Source of the DNA: Lysobacterales bacterium
GTDB lineage: Bacteria; Pseudomonadota; Gammaproteobacteria; Nevskiales; Salinisphaeraceae
Assembly: GCA_002715985.1 (NCBI GenBank)
Contig: PBAO01000053.1
Span: 1-62,976 of the forward strand
Reading direction: 5' to 3'
DNA: 62,976 nt
Shown here: in pieces, positions 32,228-42,204 of the stretch
Layout of the letters: every line of letters starts with the position of its first letter
Numbering within the stretch: position 1 is the first letter of the stretch
The notes under the pieces: model-generated
What the model was told of the DNA's origin: nothing
Database searches by the model: none
What the model saw: the letters and a program-made list of their open reading frames with translations, nothing else
Position numbers and translations under genes: made by a program

Positions 32228-32253
32228 GGCCCCTTTTCGAAGGGGCCTTTTTT
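32228..32253 (+). terminator. Rho-independent terminator
   Basis: GGCCCCTT-TTCG-AAGGGGCC-TTTTTT. Confidence 0.88.
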
Positions 32254-32453
32254 CGCACAATCATTGTGGATAACCTGCGTCGCCACGCCGCGCAAACGCA
32301 GACCGGCTGCGGCCCGGCTGGGATCTGATCGGTCTTTGACCAATCCGCCCAGGCCGCCCTCAAAATTCCGGCAGCGGCGTGTGGGATTTTGTATTATGTC
32401 GCCGCACGCGATCGCGCAGATTGATCCTGTCATTCACCAGACGACGATCGGCA

Positions 32454-33026
32454 ATGCGGCTTCCGGAGACACTACGGCGTCGCCTTTTGACCTGGGCGCG
32501 GGAATACCACAGCGAGGCTCGGCCCAGCGATTTCCTGATCCAGAACGAGAACGGTCCGTATCTCGCCCGATGGTATGTTATCCGCCAGGGTCGGCGCTGG
32601 CTCGATCGGTCGCCGGCGATCCGGCGGCATGATCTTGAGCACGAGAATCCGCGGGTCGACGGCGGCCGACGTAACGTATTCGTGCATCAGTTTCTGGCCA
32701 GCGACGACGATCGGGCGTTGCACGACCATCCCTGGCCCTGGATCACGATCATTCTCGACGGCGAATACCTCGAGCATGTGCCGGCCGACGCCCGGCATCC
32801 GGGTGGGCCGACCGTAGCCCATCGACGACGCGCCGGCGATGTGGTCATGCGATACAACGCCGCGCGACCGCATCGCATCGAACTGATCGATCATCGCCCA
32901 ACCACGACGCTGTTTCTCACCGGCCGAAAACGCCGCGAATGGGGCTTTTACTGTCGCCAGGGCTGGCGGAACTGGCGCAATTTCACCGCGACGGACGGCC
33001 GCGGTGGATCGCGCGGGTGCGCGTGA
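32454..33026 (+). CDS. cupin-like hypothetical protein
   Basis: NVFVHQFLASDDDRALHDHPWPWITIILDGEYLEHV... Confidence 0.6.
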   Translation: MRLPETLRRRLLTWAREYHSEARPSDFLIQNENGPYLARWYVIRQGRRWLDRSPAIRRHDLEHENPRVDGGRRNVFVHQFLASDDDRALHDHPWPWITIILDGEYLEHVPADARHPGGPTVAHRRRAGDVVMRYNAARPHRIELIDHRPTTTLFLTGRKRREWGFYCRQGWRNWRNFTATDGRGGSRGCA

Positions 33027-33083
33027 ACGCGATCGATGGCACACGTTCAATCGGTAAGCGGCCACCCGAACCAACGTCCGATC

Positions 33084-33112
33084 AAAATTCCGACACGCCC
33101 TGTCGGAATTTT
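33084..33112 (+). promoter_or_regulatory. 12-bp perfect stem-loop upstream of PH-domain gene
   Basis: AAAATTCCGACA-CGCCC-TGTCGGAATTTT. Confidence 0.7.
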
Positions 33113-33172
33113 CTATTGTTCGAGCTACGCCGGCCGGACAGCATAAGCCCGTCATTTCGACAGGCTCTGACG

Positions 33173-33691
33173 ATGAACGATGCAACCGACGACCGAGACG
33201 CGGTGGACGCCCGCATCAAACCCGCACCGGGCTCTACCGAGGATGAGCAGATCTTGTGGTCAGCCACTCCCGGCCACGTCACGAATCTGCATATCTACGT
33301 TGTCGCCGTGATTGCCGCGGCCGTGCTGGGCATCTACGCGCCCTGGCCGTGGGTCGGCTTGGCGCTGATTCCGCTGACGGTCGCCGGCGACTATGCCGCT
33401 GCGCTGCAGGCCACCCGCTACGAGCTCACCAGCCAGCGTCTACGCAAGAAGTGGGGCCTGCTCTCGCGTCGCGGTGAGGAAGTCGAGCTCTACCGCGTGG
33501 AAGACACGAATCCAACGGCCCCGCTGCTGTACCGGCTGGCTGGCCGCGGCAACGTCGAGGTGCTGTCGGCCGATCGCACGAACGACGATCTGATGCTCAA
33601 GGCGATCAAGAATCACGAGCGGGTTCGGAATCGGATTCGCGAGCACGTCGAAACAATGCGCCGAGACAAAGGCACGCGCGTCGTGGAGTGA
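33173..33691 (+). CDS. bacterial PH-domain (DUF304-like) membrane protein
   Basis: EDEQILWSATPGHVTN...YVVAVIAAAVLGIYAPWPWVGLALIPL...YELTSQRLRKKWGLLSRRGEEVELYRVEDT. Confidence 0.75.
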   Translation: MNDATDDRDAVDARIKPAPGSTEDEQILWSATPGHVTNLHIYVVAVIAAAVLGIYAPWPWVGLALIPLTVAGDYAAALQATRYELTSQRLRKKWGLLSRRGEEVELYRVEDTNPTAPLLYRLAGRGNVEVLSADRTNDDLMLKAIKNHERVRNRIREHVETMRRDKGTRVVE

Positions 33692-33798
33692 GCGCCATGG
33701 CTTTGAGCCCCCGTACAACCATCGAAGATCGCATTGTCCAAGCGGGCAAGCCTGCCGCCGAGGTTTTTCCGTTGCCCGCAGCGGGCGAATCCGAGGTG

Positions 33799-34093
33799 AT
33801 GAATCGGCCGATCCTGTACTGCGCCCGCTGCGGTGCCGAAATCCAAACGCGGCACATCGTCTGGCAGATCAGCCGATGGCCGGGCAGTCGATATTCGCGC
33901 GCTGCACGGCTGCCCGCATTGCCGGTTCGGCACGAGACCGCGACTGCGCTGGTACGCCGACGGCCGACTCGAAGGCCCGCATCCGGACACTGGCCGCTGG
34001 GTTCATTATCCGGCAATCACGCCCCGATACCGCTTTTACAGGCGCTGGGTCGAAACGGCGCGGCTGCTGTTCGGTGGCACACCGCAGCCTTGA
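33799..34093 (+). pseudogene. zinc-ribbon-like small protein gene with apparent frameshift
   Basis: MNRPILYCARCGAEIQTRHIVWQISRWPG| then +1 frame ..DIRALHGCPHCRFGTRPRLRWYADGRLEGPHPDTGRWVHYPAITPRYRFYRRW. Confidence 0.45.
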
Positions 34094-34132
34094 TAACTGT
34101 CGCCCATGCAAGTCTTGCAGGAGATCGATCGC

Positions 34133-34927
34133 ATGACACGCCATAATGCCCTTGTTGCGGCGATCACCGGCATCGCCTTGATCAGCGGGATCGCGGCGGG
34201 CCCGGCCGCGGCCGAATCCCCACCGCAGCCGAACTACCCCAAAGTGCTCCGCCGGATGGTCGATGCCGGCGAGATCCAGGTAGTGAAACAATTTCCCACC
34301 GACAAGCCGGGCCTGACCGGCTATCGGGTCAAACGCGACGGCTACCAGACCGTGGTCTACGGTGAAGACGATTATCTCATGCTCGGCCCACTCTACGGGC
34401 CGAAAGGCACGAATCTGTCGAAACGCTATAAACGGCAGCATCAATCCCGGCCCGACGTCGCCCAGACGATCGACGGCTTGGATTCCGAACATCTGATTAC
34501 CGAGGGCGCGGCCGATGCGCCGGCGTTGTACGTCTTTCTCGATCCCAACTGCATTTTTTGCCACAAGCTCTATCAGCAGACCGCCCCTTTGGTGAAACAG
34601 GGCAAGCTGCGGATCCACTGGATCCTGGTCGGCGTGCTCGGTTCGAGCAGTATCGGCCGGGCTGCCACGATCCTGTCGGCCGATGATCCCGTCGGCATGC
34701 TCGCCCAGGACGAGGCTGGCTTTGACGTGGCCAATGAACAAGGCGGTGTCACGCCCAAGAAACCGGATGACAAGATAGCCAATGTCCTCGATCGCCACCG
34801 CGACGCCATGTTCAACGTCGGCGGTCGCGGTACGCCCGTGGTGCTGTTCCAGAATCCGGACGGCCATTGGCAGGCCCGGCAGGGTCTGCCGCCGGTCGGC
34901 TGGCTTGACCATTACGCGCAGGATTAA
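34133..34927 (+). CDS. DsbG/DsbC-like thiol:disulfide interchange protein (ICE type)
   Basis: Signal peptide; ADAPALYVFLDPNCIFCHKLYQQ...GGRGTPVVLFQNPDGHWQARQGLPP. Confidence 0.82.
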   Translation: MTRHNALVAAITGIALISGIAAGPAAAESPPQPNYPKVLRRMVDAGEIQVVKQFPTDKPGLTGYRVKRDGYQTVVYGEDDYLMLGPLYGPKGTNLSKRYKRQHQSRPDVAQTIDGLDSEHLITEGAADAPALYVFLDPNCIFCHKLYQQTAPLVKQGKLRIHWILVGVLGSSSIGRAATILSADDPVGMLAQDEAGFDVANEQGGVTPKKPDDKIANVLDRHRDAMFNVGGRGTPVVLFQNPDGHWQARQGLPPVGWLDHYAQD

Positions 34928-34962
34928 GCTATCCCATGGGCTCATCCGCCCCGAGGACCCCT

Positions 34963-35166
34963 ATGATAAAAGTCGATGGGCCCTGCCCCGAATGCAGCCA
35001 ATCGCCGGTCAATCGGTTCGATCTAATGGACGGAGAGATTTGGATCTGTCCCGGCTGTGGCTATCAGGAGATCACCGCCGGCGTAGACATCGAAGCGCAA
35101 CTGAATGCCCTGGCCGAGCACGATCCCGAGCTCGCCGCCGGTTGGCGCGAGACGCTGGGTATCTGA
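34963..35166 (+). CDS. small zinc-ribbon protein
   Basis: GPCPECSQSPVNRFDLMDGEIWICPGCGYQEI (two CxxC). Confidence 0.65.
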   Translation: MIKVDGPCPECSQSPVNRFDLMDGEIWICPGCGYQEITAGVDIEAQLNALAEHDPELAAGWRETLGI

Positions 35167-35179
35167 GCCTTGGCGCGTG

Positions 35180-35443
35180 ATGGCACGACCCTCGCCGCGC
35201 GAAGCCAGCCAATGGCGTCCCGTCAGCTATTTCGTCTTGATGTTGTTTGTCGTGCTTTTCGCGCTCGCCCTAATCGGTATCGCGCCCTGGATTCAAGCGC
35301 TTTATGCCAGCTGGGTCGGCGTCGGCGTGATCGCCCTGGTACACGCCGAGGTCGAGCCGGAAACCCCGCAACGCTTCGCCGCGAATCTCAAACGCTTTCT
35401 ACGCAGCCATATCTGGCCGCTCTACATGCCGAGGAATCGATAG
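35180..35443 (+). CDS. small membrane protein
   Basis: MARPSPREASQWRPVSYFVLMLFVVLFALALIGIAPW... Confidence 0.5.
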   Translation: MARPSPREASQWRPVSYFVLMLFVVLFALALIGIAPWIQALYASWVGVGVIALVHAEVEPETPQRFAANLKRFLRSHIWPLYMPRNR

Positions 35444-36347
35444 ATGGTCGATGAGCGGAGCTCGATGTAAGAGGTGGCCGCCGGGATGCAGCGGGCGGAA
35501 TACGCCCCTGCTATGAGTTCTGTCGGTGTCAGCGGCCGGATCTACTCGATACGCTGATTACCGGCGCGGATCGCCTGGGCGCGATTGCGTTCGAGCTCGA
35601 ATGCCAGCAGCCGAACACGTTGCTCGCCTGGAAATTTCCCGAGGCCTATGCGCTCGTTGCCGTCCTGCCTGACGCGCTCGATGCGGCCTGTGAACGCCGC
35701 GAGGCCGATACCTACACAACTCTGTTGGCCGATGGCATCGTTCGCGGATCTCGCAGCCATAGCTAGCGCCTGCGCGCACATCCGAAACGCGACGCCACAG
35801 ATCAAACATTACGGCCACCAGACGCCGGATCCACAGAAACGTCTTTTCGCCGAATGACGACTACAGTCGAGCACATCAAGGACCGGATCTCGCGCTACAA
35901 CGCGCTTCGCGTCGGCTATATTACCGTTCCTTAACCCACGGTCATGCAGGCACGGGTTGCGCGAAACTGGCCAGCCCGCACGCGACCTTCGATTCGCGAT
36001 TATAGCGGTAGCATCGCGGCAACATATCGGGCGGCTCGATCGTATCTGAATGAGCTCGAGCCGCATCTGTCGGTCGCGCGTCGGTTGCGCGATACTTGGG
36101 ATCAATTCACGACACCGAAAAATCGTACGCCCTGCACCGTTGCGATGACTCAAGAATACCAACCTAGACGAGATTGCCGCTTGACGAACCGTCAAGGTCG
36201 TCGCGTGCTTTGCCACGGGTAAGCAATATAGCCACGACTTAATATAATATCACTGTAACAAATTGATTTGTATGTTGTTTCAAGGCACGATGCGTACATC
36301 TTTATAAAGCTGCTTCCAAGTTGTTGCGGCTCCTAACTGGTATTCGC

Positions 36348-36911
36348 GTGTCATTCATCACTTCGTTGTCGCTCGGTCTGAGTCTGTCCATGGATGCATT
36401 CGCGGCCTCCGTCGCGCAGGGCGCCAAGACCCGGAGCACCCGAACACGAGAAGCATTGCGTACGGCTTGTTATTTCGGCTCCTTCGAGGCCATTACTCCC
36501 GTGATCGGCTGGACCCTGGGCACGCTGTTGGGCTCGGCGATGGCGCATATCGACCATTGGATCGCCTTCGGTTTGCTGGTGGCGATCGGTCTCAAGATGA
36601 TTTACGACGCTTGGCGCGCACCCGAACGCGCGCAGCGTCAGAGCGGTCCGGGATTCGGTCGGATGGCACTACTGGCGTTGAGCACCAGCGTGGATGCAGC
36701 CGCGGTCGGCGTAACCCTGGTCGTGCTGCAAATACCGATCGTCATGGCCGCCCTCGTGATTGGTAGCGCGACATTTGTCATGACCTGCGCGGGTTTCATG
36801 CTCGGCGGCATCGCCGGGCGTCGCATGCCGCGCTATGCGGAAGGCCTGGGCGGACTGTTGTTGATCGCTATCGGGACGCAAACCCTGCTCCAGCACACGG
36901 TTCTCGGTTAA
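36348..36911 (+). CDS. mntP: MntP-family manganese efflux pump
   Basis: LSLGLSLSMDAFAASVAQGAKTR...ALLALSTSVDAAAVGVTL. Confidence 0.85.
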   Translation: MSFITSLSLGLSLSMDAFAASVAQGAKTRSTRTREALRTACYFGSFEAITPVIGWTLGTLLGSAMAHIDHWIAFGLLVAIGLKMIYDAWRAPERAQRQSGPGFGRMALLALSTSVDAAAVGVTLVVLQIPIVMAALVIGSATFVMTCAGFMLGGIAGRRMPRYAEGLGGLLLIAIGTQTLLQHTVLG

Positions 36912-36943
36912 CTCCGGGCGCACCTTCTCAGTCGAATTCGAAC

Positions 36944-37660
36944 GTGTATCTGGACGCACTGCTCTTTACGCTGATTCCCATTGCTGCGGCTGCCTTCTCG
37001 GGGCTCGTCGTAACCATTCACACGCCGCGCAAGCAGGTCACCAGTGCCGTGCAGCACCTGGCCGCGGGTGTGGTATTCGCCGCAGCGGCGATTGAATTGG
37101 TTCCCGGCGTGCTCCATTCGGCGCCCGGCCCGGCCATCGTGGGCTTCGCGATCGGAATCGCGGTCATGTTTGCCCTGCGGCAGTTCAGCGACGCCGCCGA
37201 GCGGCGCTCGAAACGGCGCGGTTCGCCGGTGGCGATTGGCTTGATCGCAACCATCGGCATTGATTTCCTGATCGACGGTGTCGTATTGGGCGCGGGCTTT
37301 GCCAGCGATCGAAGCACTGGCATCCTGCTGACGATCGCGATCGCGCTGGAATATCTGTTCGTCGGTTTGTCCGTGTCCGCCACACTGCCGACCCGGTCGC
37401 CCTGGGCATTGATCGGTTTGCCCACGATGCTGGCCTTGCTGACGTTAGTCGGGGCGGCGATCGGCGTGGCCACGCTTACCGGCGCTTCCAAGCCGGTCAT
37501 GGCCGCGGTCCTGGGCTTTGGCGCCGTGGTCTTTATGTATCAGGTCACCGAGGAACTACTGGTCAAAGCGCATGAGCAAGGCGACACCGCGTTTGGCTCG
37601 GCCACATTCTTCGTAGGGTTTCTTTGCTACCTGCTGATCGAACAGGCGATGGCGTCTTGA
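36944..37660 (+). CDS. ZIP-family metal transporter-like protein
   Basis: VQHLAAGVVFAAAAIELVPGVL...IGIDFLIDGVVLGAGFA...EYLFVGLSVSATL. Confidence 0.75.
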   Translation: MYLDALLFTLIPIAAAAFSGLVVTIHTPRKQVTSAVQHLAAGVVFAAAAIELVPGVLHSAPGPAIVGFAIGIAVMFALRQFSDAAERRSKRRGSPVAIGLIATIGIDFLIDGVVLGAGFASDRSTGILLTIAIALEYLFVGLSVSATLPTRSPWALIGLPTMLALLTLVGAAIGVATLTGASKPVMAAVLGFGAVVFMYQVTEELLVKAHEQGDTAFGSATFFVGFLCYLLIEQAMAS

Positions 37661-37747
37661 GATGACGGCGCGAAGGCGGATGGTCATGCAAACCGCCGAA
37701 GCCGAAGAAAAAACGGTCCGAGTCCCGGCGCGTCTGTTTTTGGTTAA

Positions 37748-38085
37748 TCAGGCGATGTCGGTATCGGACAAAGCGGCCAGGATGCCGCACTCCTGCACCG
37801 GGTGCTCGCCGTCACAGGCCCGCTGCAAACGCGTCAGGCTCGCTTCGAGCGCCTGGAGCTTTGCGACGCGCTGACACACCGAACGTACCTGTTCGTCCAG
37901 AAGTGTATCGACGGCGTCGCAGGGTTGCTGCGGATGATCGGCCAGCCGCAGGAGATCGCGAACCGAGGCGATGGAAACACCCAGCTCCCGGGCGCGGTTG
38001 ACGAACGCGAGACGTTCGAGGTCGTCCGGCTCAAAGTACCGATAGCCGTTGTCACCGCGTCGCGCCGGCGGTTGAGGCGGATGGG
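37748..38085 (-). pseudogene. MerR-family metal regulator (CadR/ZntR-like) lacking its HTH N-terminus
   Basis: PPPARRGDNGYRYFEPDDLERLAFVNRARELGVSIASVRDLLRLADHPQQPCDAVDTLLDEQVRSVCQRVAKLQALEASLTRLQRACDGEHPVQECGILAALSDTDIA* preceded by in-frame TGA and no HTH. Confidence 0.65.
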
Positions 38086-38117
38086 TCGCAGCCGCTCAAT
38101 CGTGCTGGAGTCCGCTC

Positions 38118-39087
38118 ATGAGTCACGACCACAATCACAGCCATGATCACGGTCATAGCCACGGGCACGGTCATCATGACCATAGCCACGCCATTTCGGC
38201 CGACGCGGATCGGCGCTACTTGTTCACCGCGCTCGGTCTGCTGGTCGGGTTTATGGTGGTCGAAGTCGTGGTCGGTCTCATCGCGCAGTCGCTTGCACTG
38301 ATCACCGACGCCGGCGCCATTGGCATGTCACTGGTGGCGATGCGCCTGGCCAGCCGGCCCGCCTCGGGGCGTTTCACGTTCGGGCTCAAGCGGGTGGAAA
38401 TCCTGAGTGCCCAGGCGAACGGCCTCACGCTCTTGTTGGCTCTCGGTCTGGTTCATCATCGAAGCGATCATGCGACTCATCGAGCCGCCGGCCGTCGATA
38501 GCCTGCTGGTGGGCATCGTGGCCATCGTCGGCGCGATCGTGAACATTGCGGCGGTCATGGCACTGAGCCGGGCCAACCGGAAAAGCCTTAACGTCGAGGG
38601 CAGTTTTCAGCATATCCTGACCGATCTCTATGCGTTTATCGCGACCGCGATCGCCGGTTTCATCATCTGGGCGACGGGCTGGTACCGCGTGGATGCGCTG
38701 GCCGCGCTAATTTTCGCCGGGCTCATGGCCAAGGCCGGTTACGGCTTGGTGCGCGAGTCGGGCCGTGTCTTCCTGGAAGCCGCGCCGGCGAACCTGCATC
38801 CGTCGACTCTGGATGATGCCGTGCGCCAGGTTCCCGGGGTGTTGGATGTCGACGACCTGCATGTCTGGGAAGTGACCTCCGGCATGCCGTGCGTCTCCGC
38901 CCGGATCTGGGTTGGCGCGCAGGCCGACTGCCATGCCATCCGGCATTCAGTCGACGCCATGCTCCACGATCGGTTTAATGTCGAGCACAGCACGCTACAG
39001 ACCGAGCACCAGCAGGATGACGCCGAACCAGCAAGCAACCGCGAAGGGCCGGGTGATGCCTGCGTGTTCGGCGGCGCCAGCGCTTGA
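38118..39087 (+). pseudogene. CDF-family cation efflux protein (CzcD-like), frameshifted near 38448
   Basis: His-rich N-term then RRYLFTALGLLVGFMVVEVVVGL...ILSAQANGLTLLLALGL|; continues +1 frame as VWFIIEAIMRLIEPPAVDS...; compatible with a 5-bp contraction of ggtctggtctgg. Confidence 0.78.
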
Positions 39088-39114
39088 GTGATTCTCAAAT
39101 CGCACTGAGCTGCG

Positions 39115-39981
39115 CTATTCGTTTAAAAAGGGCGCGATCGCGTTTGCGACGGCCTCCGGAAACGCCTCGTGAACGGCGAGCTTTCCGTGGTCGAGTCGCC
39201 GGGTTTCGACTCCGGGCAACTCGGCCAATGCCGCCATATCCGCGCGTGATTTCAGCGGCGTTTCCTCGCCATACACGACCAAGATCGGCACCCGCACCCG
39301 ACGGGCCAGATCGAGGAACGACACGCGGCTTGTCACCGGGTCGAGACCGCCACTGACAAAACGCACGGAGGCGTGCCGGGCGCCCGGTGCGCGAACGACG
39401 GCGCGTTTTTCAGCCAGCCGATCGCCGGCCAGCCATTCAGGATCGCTGTAGACGTGACCTTTAACCATTTTGTCGAGGATCGGCCGGCTCACATTGAGCC
39501 GATAAAGTGCGGACCCCAGCATGGGCATATCGAATGCCGCGCGGATAGGGGCGAACCAGGGCCGTTGGCCACCCATCATGGTCGGCAAGGGGCCACGCCA
39601 CGTCGGCGCGATCAGAACGAGCCGGTCGATCGTGCCCGGCCGCTCGACCGCTTGATGCAACGCATAGGTGGCGGCGTGGCCGGCAGCAACGACAGCATGC
39701 GGCGGCTGCGCTATCTGATGCAGGGCGTCATCGAGGAAGGCCGACAGCACTCGTGGCGTCCAATCCACGCGCGGCCGCGGCCGGTCGCCGAATCCGGGCC
39801 AGTCAATGGTCGTAGCGTGAAACGCCGGCGCAAGCCGATCCATAAGCGGTCGCATTTCACCGCGCGTCGAGATCGAACTGAGCGCCGGTAGTAGGACCAC
39901 GGAGCAACCGCCGCCGGCGGCCTCCATGCCGAGGGTCACGTCAGCGCCCTCCCAGGTCCAGTCTAGGGTGTGAGTCGCCAT
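39115..39981 (-). CDS. alpha/beta hydrolase
   Basis: VVLLPALSSISTRGEMRPLMDRLAPAFHATTIDWPGFGDRPRP...VVAAGHAATYAL...DHGKLAVHEAFPEAVA. Confidence 0.82.
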   Translation of the reverse strand: MATHTLDWTWEGADVTLGMEAAGGGCSVVLLPALSSISTRGEMRPLMDRLAPAFHATTIDWPGFGDRPRPRVDWTPRVLSAFLDDALHQIAQPPHAVVAAGHAATYALHQAVERPGTIDRLVLIAPTWRGPLPTMMGGQRPWFAPIRAAFDMPMLGSALYRLNVSRPILDKMVKGHVYSDPEWLAGDRLAEKRAVVRAPGARHASVRFVSGGLDPVTSRVSFLDLARRVRVPILVVYGEETPLKSRADMAALAELPGVETRRLDHGKLAVHEAFPEAVANAIAPFLNE

Positions 39982-39995
39982 CGTGGGTTCTTCCG

Positions 39996-40184
39996 TTAGC
40001 GGCGCGCCCCGCGCGCGGCGAGTTTCGCCTCGCGCCGGCGGCGTTCGGCCATAACGCGTCGGCGCTTGGCGTCGGTGAGTTGGCGCCACCGGCGAATTTC
40101 CGCCGCGGTGCGCAGGCACCCGACACACAGGTCGGTTTTGCGATCGAGCTTGCAGACGCCCACGCAGGGCGAGGCCACCGCCAT
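39996..40184 (-). CDS. DUF1289-family protein
   Basis: SPCVGVCKLDRKTDLCVGCLRTAAEIRRWRQLTDAKRRRVM. Confidence 0.88.
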   Translation of the reverse strand: MAVASPCVGVCKLDRKTDLCVGCLRTAAEIRRWRQLTDAKRRRVMAERRRREAKLAARGARR

Positions 40185-40187
40185 GGT

Positions 40188-42188
40188 TTATGCTGCCCTC
40201 GGCTCGGGCGGGCGAGCGGCGGCCGCCGGGTCCTTCTTCTCGGGCGCCGGCAACAGGCGCGCCGAGTTGAGGATGAACACCAGCTCGGAGACGACATGAA
40301 TTGCCGCCGCGAGTAGTGGATTGAGAAAGCCCAAGGCCGCCAGCACGATGCCGATCGTGTCGACGCCAATCGTGCCGGCAAAATTCTGCCAGATGATGCC
40401 CCGCGTGCGCCGGGCCACGGCGAGCGTCTCGACGAAGCGCTCGAGGTCGTTGCCCAGCAGCACCACGTCGGCGCTTTCCTGGGCCACGTCGGTGCCCGAG
40501 CCCATGGCGATGCCGACATCGGCCCGCGCCAGAGCCGGCGCGTCGTTGATGCCGTCGCCCACCATCGCGATCTTGTGTTTTGGGCCTACGAGCGCCTGCA
40601 CGCGCGCCAGCTTGTCCTCCGGCAGCAATTCCGATTCGATATCTTGGATGCCGAGGGCGCCGCCGACCGCATCCGCGACCCGGCGGGCGTCTCCGGTGAG
40701 CAGGACGATACGGATGCCCATGTGATGTAAGGCGTCGACCGCGCGTTGGGCTTCCGGCCGGACGCTATCGGCGATCGCGATGGCGCCCAGCAGGCGTCCG
40801 TCGCGGGCGACCAAGACTTCCGAACCGGCCGCGTCCTGATCAAAGTCCGCCGGCACATCGATCCCGTTGTCCATCATCCAGGCCCGATTGCCGACGAGGA
40901 CGGTCGCGTCAGCGACCTGGGTCGTAATGCCCCGGCCCGGGGTGTAGTCAAAACGCTTCGGCTCGGCCACGGAACGGCCCTGGCCGCGGGCGTAGGCGAC
41001 GATCGCCTTGCCCAGCGGGTGCTCGGAGCGCAGTTCAGCCGCCGCGGCGGCAGCGAGTAGTTCGTCGCCGGTGATGCCGGCCACGGGCACGAGCCGCTGC
41101 ACTTCGGGGCGACCGAAAGTCAACGTCCCGGTCTTGTCGAGCACGACCGTGTCAACCTGGCCCAAAGTCTCCAGGTGCACGCCCCCTTTGACGATGGCGC
41201 CCAGCCGCGCCGAGCGGCCGATCGCGCCGAGGATGGCCAGCGGCGTGCCGGCGGCGATGCCGCAGGCCCCGGCGACGATGATCACGGAGATCGTGGCATA
41301 GATGTCGCGCGTGATCAGGAAGGTCAGGACGGCCGCGCCGAGCGCAAAATACACCAGATAACCGGCCAGGCGATCGGCCAGCCGCTGGACTGGTGCGCGG
41401 GATTGCTCGGCGGCCTCGACCGCTTCGATGATCTGGCCGTAGCTGGTGTCCCGACCGAGCCGCTCGGCGGCGATCTCCAGCGCGCCGGACTGGTTGATGG
41501 AGCCGGCGAAGACCTTTGCACCCTCGGTCTTCTCGACCGGCATGGATTCGCCGGTGATGCGCGACTCATCGACGAACGAATGCCCGGAAAGCACGATGCC
41601 ATCGACCGGCAGCCGGCCACCGGGCGCTACGAGGATGGCGTCACCGACCGCCAATTCCTCGGAGGCGACGGATTGAACGGCACCGGCCCGCCGGACCGAG
41701 ACCTCATTCGGCAGGAATTCGACCAGATCGCGGATCGCTTTGCGACCGCGCCCGACAGTCAGGCCTTCCAGTACTTCGGCGACCAGCACGAACAGAGTGA
41801 TCACCAGCGCCGTGAAGAATTCGCCGATCGCCGCGGCCGCCGCGATCGCGATCGTCATCGACAGCTCCATGGTCATCCGGCGCTCGACGACATTCTCGAA
41901 AGCCTCCTTGAGAATTGGCCAGCCGCCGATCAACAAGCCAGCGATGCCGATCAGGCTGACCGCCGCAAACGGCTCCCAGATACGAAACCACACCAGCGCG
42001 GCCACGACCGCCACAACCGCAATGCGCGCCGCTTCCGGCCACTCGAACGGATGATCGTGGTCATGCCCGTGTTCATGATCGTGATGATGAGAACCATGCC
42101 CATGATGGGACGAGGCTTCCGGCGCGGTCGTGCGTGTCTCGGCGCGATCGGCGAGTGTGTCGTGCTGGGTTGTCTGCGGGTCGGACAT
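40188..42188 (-). CDS. heavy-metal P1B-type ATPase with noncanonical TM metal motif and His-rich N-terminus
   Basis: [55 protein letters not shown] in place of a CPC-type motif. Confidence 0.9.
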   Translation of the reverse strand: MSDPQTTQHDTLADRAETRTTAPEASSHHGHGSHHHDHEHGHDHDHPFEWPEAARIAVVAVVAALVWFRIWEPFAAVSLIGIAGLLIGGWPILKEAFENVVERRMTMELSMTIAIAAAAAIGEFFTALVITLFVLVAEVLEGLTVGRGRKAIRDLVEFLPNEVSVRRAGAVQSVASEELAVGDAILVAPGGRLPVDGIVLSGHSFVDESRITGESMPVEKTEGAKVFAGSINQSGALEIAAERLGRDTSYGQIIEAVEAAEQSRAPVQRLADRLAGYLVYFALGAAVLTFLITRDIYATISVIIVAGACGIAAGTPLAILGAIGRSARLGAIVKGGVHLETLGQVDTVVLDKTGTLTFGRPEVQRLVPVAGITGDELLAAAAAAELRSEHPLGKAIVAYARGQGRSVAEPKRFDYTPGRGITTQVADATVLVGNRAWMMDNGIDVPADFDQDAAGSEVLVARDGRLLGAIAIADSVRPEAQRAVDALHHMGIRIVLLTGDARRVADAVGGALGIQDIESELLPEDKLARVQALVGPKHKIAMVGDGINDAPALARADVGIAMGSGTDVAQESADVVLLGNDLERFVETLAVARRTRGIIWQNFAGTIGVDTIGIVLAALGFLNPLLAAAIHVVSELVFILNSARLLPAPEKKDPAAAARPPEPRAA

Positions 42189-42204
42189 GGCGGTGACTCT
42201 GGCG

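Noticed and set aside
35480-35766. ORF ..CYEFCRCQRPDLLDTLITGADRLGAIAFELECQQPNTLLAWKFPEAYALVAVLPDALDAACERREADTYTTLLADG..
   Set aside because: Looks protein-like but has no plausible start codon in frame; may be a remnant, not called as CDS.
36230-36348. Mn riboswitch (yybP-ykoY-like) upstream of mntP
   Set aside because: AT-rich leader present but no recognisable conserved riboswitch motif could be identified by eye.
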